A stretch of DNA of 10,066 bases from Chryseobacterium gleum (lineage in GTDB: Bacteria > Bacteroidota > Bacteroidia > Flavobacteriales_D > Crocinitomicaceae), in contig CALPSU020000065.1 in NCBI GenBank assembly GCA_943326315.2, positions 1 through 10,066 of the forward strand, written 5' to 3'. The notes under the pieces were generated by a model. That model made no database searches, was not told where the DNA came from, and worked only from the letters and a program-made list of their open reading frames with translations. How positions within the stretch are numbered: the stretch's first letter is position 1; every line of letters starts with the position of its first letter. Below are positions 4,656 to 10,066 of the stretch, piece after piece. A program made the translations under genes and the position numbers.

Positions 4656-7600
4656 ATGATACAAAAATTTACATTACTAATTTTAAGCGTCTTATTGACA
4701 GCTGTTTATGGTTATAGCCAAGGTGGCTTAGGGACTATAAGAGGTACTGTTAACGATGTTGAAACTAAAGAACCAATTCCATTTTGTCGAGTTGTTTTGA
4801 AGAAAGATGGAAACATAAAGGCAAATGCGAATACAGATTTTGACGGAAAATTTCAAATAAATTCAATTGAAATTGGAACGTATGAAGTAGAAGTTCGTAA
4901 TGAGGCAGAACAATACCAACCATATTTACTTACTGGAGTAGTTGTTTCTTCAAATCAAATTCGATTTTTAGATGATATTGTTCTAGGTAAAAAAACTAGT
5001 GAAATAGAAGAAGTAACAGTTATAGCATATAAAGTTCCACTTATTAATAAGGATGGTGGTTCTTCAGGAGGAACGGTAGCAAGAGAAGATATTGCTCACA
5101 TGGCTGTTCGTTCAGCATCGGATGTTGCAGCAACAGTAGGGGGAGTTAATAAAAGTGAAACTGGAGAAATGAGTATTCGTGGTGGTCGTTCTGATGCATC
5201 CTATTTCTTTATTGATGGTATTAAGGTTCGTGGATCATCTAATTTGCCTAAATCAGCTATCGAAGAGGTGTCTGTAATTGTTGGTGGACTTCCAGCAAAT
5301 TATGGTGATATTACTGGTGGGGTTATTTCAATTACAACACGTGGTCCTTCTGCAAAATATTTTGGAAGTGCTGAGGTTGTATCTTCAGGAATTTACATTA
5401 AAGGAAAAGATAAAGATGGTTACGATGGTAAAGTATACGGTTTTGATAAATACGGATACAATTTAGCTGAGGGAATGCTTTCAGGACCATTGTGGATGCA
5501 AAAAGATGAAAATGGAAACAAAACAAAACCACTTTTAGGATTTTTAGTTTCTGCAAATATAACGGATCAGCTAGATGATAGACCTTTAGCAGGTGGATCA
5601 TATAGAGTTAAGAAAGATGTTCGTGATGCATTATTAGCTACTCCATTAAGACCAACAGCATCTGGAAATGGTACTTATAATAACGCAAATTTTTTAAAGA
5701 CTTCTGATTTTGAAAATTCTCCATGGAGAATGAATGCACGTCAAACTACAGTTTCAGGACAGGGGAAAATAGATGTTAAAACTGGACCAACTGTAAATTT
5801 AACTTTTGGAGGATCTATGAATTACGATTCAGGAACTTCATACTCACGTTCAAATTCATTGTTGAATTTTTCAAATTTTGGAATGGCAACAAATTTAGAC
5901 TGGAGAGTTTTTGGTCGTTTAACACAACGATTCTCGAACGATAAAGAAGGATCTAGCTCAAAAGTAAAAAGTGCTTTCTATACATTGATGGTAGATTATG
6001 GTCAAACTAATTATAACAGTTACGATCCAAATCATAAGTATAGCATATTTGATTATGGGCATGTTGGTACATTTACAACGTCTAAAAGACCAAGTTATGC
6101 ATTTGATTCTAAAACATCATCTTGGGTACAAGATGGTACAAAAGATGTAAAAGTTGATTTCGTTCCATCTCAAACGAATGCTGCATTAGCGGCAATAACT
6201 ACACAATATTATAGCATCTATAAAGATAAACCATTTGGAAATTATGAAAATTTAAATCAAATAGTACAAGGTAATGCTCTTAGAAATGGTGATGAACCAA
6301 ATAGTGTATACGATGTATGGTCAAATTTAGGAACACCTTACAACTCATTTGCAAAAATGCAAAATTCTCAATTCAGATTTTCAGGATCAGGATCTGTTAA
6401 TATTGGAGATCACTCTCTAACATTAGGTTTTGAATATGAACAACGTGTTGATAGGGGTTGGACATCAGGATCTTCAACAGGAGGTGGTTCAAATGGACCA
6501 ATTGGAATTTGGACTACAGCACGTTTATTAGCAAACTCACATATCAAAGAACTTGATAAAAATCTAGCAACTATATCGGATAGTGGTGCTTTTAAAGTTG
6601 TGAGTTACGAACAATTAAACGCAGGGTATGCAGCAGCGCATGATGGTGTATTTGGTGGACAAAAAAATGGAGACCAACAATCATTTTTTGATTATAATCT
6701 TCGTAAAAAACTTGGTTTAAATCCAGCAGGTAAAGATTTTATAGACATTGATAGATATGACCCATCTACATTTACTTTAGATATGTTTTCTGCAGATGAG
6801 TTATTAAATTCAGGAAATTCATATGTTTCTTACTGGGGATATGATCAAACAGGAAAAAAAGTTAGAGGAAATACCGACATTAATAAATATTTTAATGAAT
6901 ACGACGAAAATGGAAACTACAAACGATTTGTAGGTGCATTTCAACCAGTATATATGTCAGGATATATTATGGATAAATTTGCATTCAATGATTTAGTATT
7001 CAATGTTGGGTTACGTGTGGATGTATTCAATGCAAATCAGCCAGTACTTAAAGATCCATATTTAACATATGAAGCACATACAGTTTCAGAAGCAAAACAA
7101 ATTTTAAGCAATGATCCTTCTAAAACATGGTTGTCATCTATTCCTAGTTCAATGGGAGATGATTATACGGTATATGTAAACGATGTAAATAATCCATCAT
7201 CAATAAACGGGTATAGAAAAGGTACTGTTTGGTACAATGCACAAGGTTTAGAGGTGTCAACACCAAAATTAATAGAAGGTTCTGGTGGTATTGCTCCATA
7301 TTTAATAGATCCGTCACAAAAAACACCAAAGGCAACAGCATTCGAAAACTACAAACCTCAAGTTAACGTAATGCCTCGTATTGCATTCTCATTTCCAATA
7401 TCAGATGAAGCATCTTTTTTCGCTCATTATGATATCTTGACAAAAAGACCTACATCTAATGGCCGTTTCGACCCATTTAATTATCAATTTATGGGTTCAA
7501 GAAGTGCTATCATCGATAATCCAAACTTGAAACCAGAAACAACAATTGATTATGAAATTGGATTCCAACAAGTTTTATCAAAAACATCTTCTTTAAAAAT

Positions 7601-8435
7601 TAATGCATTTTACAGAGAACAAAGAAACAATGTTCAATTAATAAACGTTCTAGATGCTTATCCAACAACCTACAAAACATATGGGAATAGAGATTTTGGA
7701 ACAGTTAAAGGAACAACATTTACTTATGATTTAAGAAGAACTGGTAATATAAGAATGACTGTAGCATATACATTACAGTTTGCTAATGGAACAGGTTCAG
7801 ATGAAAACTCAGGATCAAATATATTAACTGGATTAATCAATGCTGGGTATCCAAACTTAAGAGCAATTTTCCCTTACAGTTATGATCAAAGACATGCATT
7901 TGCTATAACTATGGATTATAGATATGGTGAAGGAAAAGATTACAATGGACCCGTAATACAAGGAAAAGAAATATTTAAAAACACTGGATTAAACCTAGTG
8001 TCAAATGTATATTCTGGTAATCCATATTCTTCTCAAAACTTCATTACAAATGAAGGAGCATTCAGCCCACAAAGTGCTGGTATGAGTGGTACAACAAATG
8101 GTTCTCGTTTACCATGGTCTTATAAATTAGATTTACAATTAGATAGAACATTTAACTTGAAAATTGGTAAAGATGAGAATAAGAAAAAAGTTACTTTCTT
8201 GAATGTATACATACGTGTGACGAACTTGTTAAATCAACAAAACCGTATTAATGTATATAGAGCAACAGGTAACTGGAATGATGATGGTTACTTAGCAGCT
8301 GCAGCAAGTCAAACATCAATCCAAAATCAATTAGATGAACAATCATTCAGAGATTACTATGCAATGAAAGTTCAGAATGCCTTTAATATCAGTGTACCTA
8401 GAACAATTCGTTTAGGGATTAAGTTTGATTTTTAA
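4656..8435 (+). CDS. TonB-dependent outer-membrane receptor with N-terminal carboxypeptidase-regulatory-like domain
   Basis: The 1259-residue protein starts with a signal peptide (1 to about 22, ending AVYGYSQ). A carboxypeptidase-regulatory-like beta domain follows (about 27-110: GTIRGTVNDVETKEPIPF, then TDFDGKFQINSI, then GTYEVEV). Next comes a TonB-box-like stretch EEVTVIAYKVPLI (118-130) and the plug domain (about 140-230) with MSIRGGRSDASYFFIDG (172-188) and GGLPANYGDITGGVISITTRG (210-230). The rest is a very large beta-barrel rich in Tyr/Asn/Gly, with LKPETTIDYEIGFQ before the final strands and ending in RLGIKFDF with a terminal Phe. Such receptors import substrates across the outer membrane using TonB/ExbBD energy. 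The substrate is not evident: no SusD gene follows, which argues against a glycan SusC. It is followed after 22 bp by a large exported protein, probably in the same operon. Confidence 0.93.
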   Translation: MIQKFTLLILSVLLTAVYGYSQGGLGTIRGTVNDVETKEPIPFCRVVLKKDGNIKANANTDFDGKFQINSIEIGTYEVEVRNEAEQYQPYLLTGVVVSSNQIRFLDDIVLGKKTSEIEEVTVIAYKVPLINKDGGSSGGTVAREDIAHMAVRSASDVAATVGGVNKSETGEMSIRGGRSDASYFFIDGIKVRGSSNLPKSAIEEVSVIVGGLPANYGDITGGVISITTRGPSAKYFGSAEVVSSGIYIKGKDKDGYDGKVYGFDKYGYNLAEGMLSGPLWMQKDENGNKTKPLLGFLVSANITDQLDDRPLAGGSYRVKKDVRDALLATPLRPTASGNGTYNNANFLKTSDFENSPWRMNARQTTVSGQGKIDVKTGPTVNLTFGGSMNYDSGTSYSRSNSLLNFSNFGMATNLDWRVFGRLTQRFSNDKEGSSSKVKSAFYTLMVDYGQTNYNSYDPNHKYSIFDYGHVGTFTTSKRPSYAFDSKTSSWVQDGTKDVKVDFVPSQTNAALAAITTQYYSIYKDKPFGNYENLNQIVQGNALRNGDEPNSVYDVWSNLGTPYNSFAKMQNSQFRFSGSGSVNIGDHSLTLGFEYEQRVDRGWTSGSSTGGGSNGPIGIWTTARLLANSHIKELDKNLATISDSGAFKVVSYEQLNAGYAAAHDGVFGGQKNGDQQSFFDYNLRKKLGLNPAGKDFIDIDRYDPSTFTLDMFSADELLNSGNSYVSYWGYDQTGKKVRGNTDINKYFNEYDENGNYKRFVGAFQPVYMSGYIMDKFAFNDLVFNVGLRVDVFNANQPVLKDPYLTYEAHTVSEAKQILSNDPSKTWLSSIPSSMGDDYTVYVNDVNNPSSINGYRKGTVWYNAQGLEVSTPKLIEGSGGIAPYLIDPSQKTPKATAFENYKPQVNVMPRIAFSFPISDEASFFAHYDILTKRPTSNGRFDPFNYQFMGSRSAIIDNPNLKPETTIDYEIGFQQVLSKTSSLKINAFYREQRNNVQLINVLDAYPTTYKTYGNRDFGTVKGTTFTYDLRRTGNIRMTVAYTLQFANGTGSDENSGSNILTGLINAGYPNLRAIFPYSYDQRHAFAITMDYRYGEGKDYNGPVIQGKEIFKNTGLNLVSNVYSGNPYSSQNFITNEGAFSPQSAGMSGTTNGSRLPWSYKLDLQLDRTFNLKIGKDENKKKVTFLNVYIRVTNLLNQQNRINVYRATGNWNDDGYLAAAASQTSIQNQLDEQSFRDYYAMKVQNAFNISVPRTIRLGIKFDF

Positions 8436-8457
8436 TTCATAATAACAAAATAGCATT

Positions 8458-10066
8458 ATGAAAAAGCAAGTTATAAGAATAGCACTAGGAGTTTCGATGA
8501 TATGGTCGAACAGTGTTTTATCGTATTACAAAGACAAGGATCAGAAACCTAATGCTCCTGTAGGAGTAGAAAAATCTGCAGCGTGTGCACCGGCTACAAA
8601 AGGATTGTATTTAGAATTCAACGATGTTAAAGCGTGGATTGAAAATGGAGGAAATATGTTCCAAAATAGACAAGCTAACATCGCTGCTTATGAAATACCT
8701 AAATCTACAGGACCGAATGATATTAAGCATTTTGCGATATTTGCAGGAGCACTATGGATGGGTGGTACGGATGTAAATGGGCAATTAAAAATTGCTGCTC
8801 TAGAATATAGAAGAGGGAATGATTTCTGGTCAGGACCATTATCTGTAATAGCAGGAACAGGAAATTATCAATATGATTTTAATAACCCACAAGGAGATGG
8901 AATTACTAAAGATCATGGTGCTGCAACAATTACACCTGATCAATGTCTAGCATACGATAAGTTTTTTGTAATAGAAAAAGCAGAAGTAGTAGCATTCTCT
9001 ACATGGTGGGAAGGTGAACATGGACTAATTACAGATAAAGCTGATTCTCCTTCAAATGAAGTCTTAAACCGAATAGAAGGATGGCCAGCTCATGGAGACA
9101 TCTCATTAGGACAAGATTATTATTTAGCTCCATTTTACGATAGAAATAACGACGGAGTATACAGACCAACCGAAGATGGTGATTACCCATGGTACGATGA
9201 TATTTTAAATAGAGATGATGTAAAATGTGGAGCAGATAGACGTGTATCACTTTACGGTGATAAAACATTTTGGTGGGTATTTAACGATAAAGGAAATATT
9301 CATACTGAAACAGGCGGAGAACCAATTGGTATGGAAATTCGTGCTCAAGCATTCGCATTTGCTACAGATGATGAGATCAATAGAATGACATTCTATAACT
9401 ATGAATTAATAAATAGAGGTACACAAACATTACAAAATACGTATTTCTCTCAATTCTTAGATGCCGATTTAGGAAATCCCCAAGATGATTACACTGGTTG
9501 TGATGTCTCTAGAGGACTTGGATATGTTTATAATGGAGATAACAATGATGAAACGAATGGTCAAGTTGGGTATGGTTTAAATCCACCAGCAATTGGAGTA
9601 GATTTCTTTGAAGGACCTTACAAAGATGCCGATCATAAGTTAAATGGATATTATCCAGATAATCTATCTCTAGCTAAAGACAGTGGAGGTATAGTTTACA
9701 AAGGAATTGGAATAGGATACGATGATAACATCGTTGATAATGAACGTTTCGGGATGACTAGATTTACATATTTTACTGGACAAGGAGCAGTATATCCATA
9801 TACAGATCCAAGTAATGCAGTAGAATTTTACAATTTTATGCGTGGAAAATGGGCGAATGGATCAGATTTAACTTATGGTGGTCAAGGTCATGGAGGCTCG
9901 CCACTTTCTACATACATGTTTCCAGATGATTCAGATCCACTAGGATGGGCTACAGGAGGTCCACAACCAGTATGGAATGAATCAACAGCAACAAATCCAG
10001 TAGGAGATAGAAGATTTGTTCAATCTGCAGGTCCATTTACGTTAATGCCGGGAGCTGTAAATAATA
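8458..10066 (+). CDS. Large exported Bacteroidota surface/secreted protein, 3' end beyond the window (presumed T9SS cargo)
   Basis: The frame is open from the ATG at 8458 to the window end, giving at least 536 residues. It starts with a Lys-rich signal peptide with hydrophobic core about 5-21. Recognisable segments follow: NGGNMFQNRQANIAAYEIPK (63-82), FAIFAGALWMGGTDVNGQL (92-110), a calcium-loop-like DRNNDGVY followed by EDGDYPW (228-245), WWVFNDKGNIHTETGGEPIG (272-291), DADLGNPQDDYTGCD (335-349) and YNGDNNDE (358-365). I associate this set with very large secreted Bacteroidota proteins that usually end in a type IX secretion sorting domain. That domain would lie outside the window, so the secretion route is inferred. 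No enzyme fold is recognised. It lies 22 bp after the TonB receptor gene with no terminator between, so it is probably co-transcribed with it and may act with it at the cell surface. Confidence 0.82.
   Translation, partial: MKKQVIRIALGVSMIWSNSVLSYYKDKDQKPNAPVGVEKSAACAPATKGLYLEFNDVKAWIENGGNMFQNRQANIAAYEIPKSTGPNDIKHFAIFAGALWMGGTDVNGQLKIAALEYRRGNDFWSGPLSVIAGTGNYQYDFNNPQGDGITKDHGAATITPDQCLAYDKFFVIEKAEVVAFSTWWEGEHGLITDKADSPSNEVLNRIEGWPAHGDISLGQDYYLAPFYDRNNDGVYRPTEDGDYPWYDDILNRDDVKCGADRRVSLYGDKTFWWVFNDKGNIHTETGGEPIGMEIRAQAFAFATDDEINRMTFYNYELINRGTQTLQNTYFSQFLDADLGNPQDDYTGCDVSRGLGYVYNGDNNDETNGQVGYGLNPPAIGVDFFEGPYKDADHKLNGYYPDNLSLAKDSGGIVYKGIGIGYDDNIVDNERFGMTRFTYFTGQGAVYPYTDPSNAVEFYNFMRGKWANGSDLTYGGQGHGGSPLSTYMFPDDSDPLGWATGGPQPVWNESTATNPVGDRRFVQSAGPFTLMPGAVNN

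Noticed and set aside
5278..5601. Short open frames on both strands inside the TonB receptor gene (5278-5466 forward, 5398-5601 reverse), and similarly 7144-7341 reverse.
   Set aside because: They lie within a clear coding frame and have the composition expected of out-of-frame AT-rich coding sequence.
4656..8435. Reading the TonB receptor and following gene as a SusC/SusD glycan-uptake pair.
   Set aside because: The downstream protein shows no lipoprotein signal cysteine or SusD-like helical repeats; it is a different, beta-rich-looking family.
9029..9268. A 79-codon reverse-strand frame.
   Set aside because: It lies wholly inside the forward exported-protein gene, whose frame is open with recognisable motifs throughout.

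Overview
This is an AT-rich window from a member of the Bacteroidota, most likely a flavobacterium-like lineage. The grounds are TAnnTTTG-type promoter boxes in front of several genes, a large TonB-dependent receptor with an N-terminal carboxypeptidase-regulatory-like domain, a giant secreted protein with motifs I associate with this phylum, and the general look of the housekeeping proteins. No mobile elements, CRISPR arrays, tRNAs or rRNAs were seen.

Left part (1-2102). The window opens inside the 3' end of a forward gene, which looks like the C-terminus of the ribosome-assembly GTPase EngB/YihA. It ends at a strong symmetrical hairpin that can terminate transcription from both sides. Facing it is a reverse-strand cluster, in transcription order: a 6-pyruvoyl-tetrahydropterin synthase family enzyme, GTP cyclohydrolase I (folE, GTG start), and a Bax-inhibitor-1 family membrane protein. 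FolE makes 7,8-dihydroneopterin triphosphate from GTP and the next enzyme uses it. The active-site spacing of that enzyme (Cys-x5-His-Gly-His) resembles the tetrahydrobiopterin-type synthase rather than classical QueD, so the pair may feed a reduced-pterin cofactor, queuosine, or both.

Middle (2103-4655). Back to back with that cluster lies a TlyA-family rRNA 2'-O-methyltransferase gene, separated by only 68 bp that hold two opposed promoter boxes. It converges on a second reverse-strand unit: ribF (riboflavin kinase/FAD synthetase) followed by a secreted leucine-rich-repeat protein whose signal-peptide codons overlap the end of ribF by 44 bp. Upstream of ribF is a 312-bp divergent intergenic region with a good promoter box, an inverted repeat over that box, a 20-bp-period direct repeat, and a small hairpin just before the next start codon.

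Right part (4656-10066). A 1259-residue TonB-dependent outer-membrane receptor is followed after 22 bp by a large exported protein cut off by the window end (at least 536 residues). The two are probably one operon: a surface transport or assembly unit of unknown substrate. No SusD-type partner lies between them, so this is not a standard SusCD glycan locus. This pair is the least understood part of the window; the rest is mainly housekeeping with some unusual sequence details.
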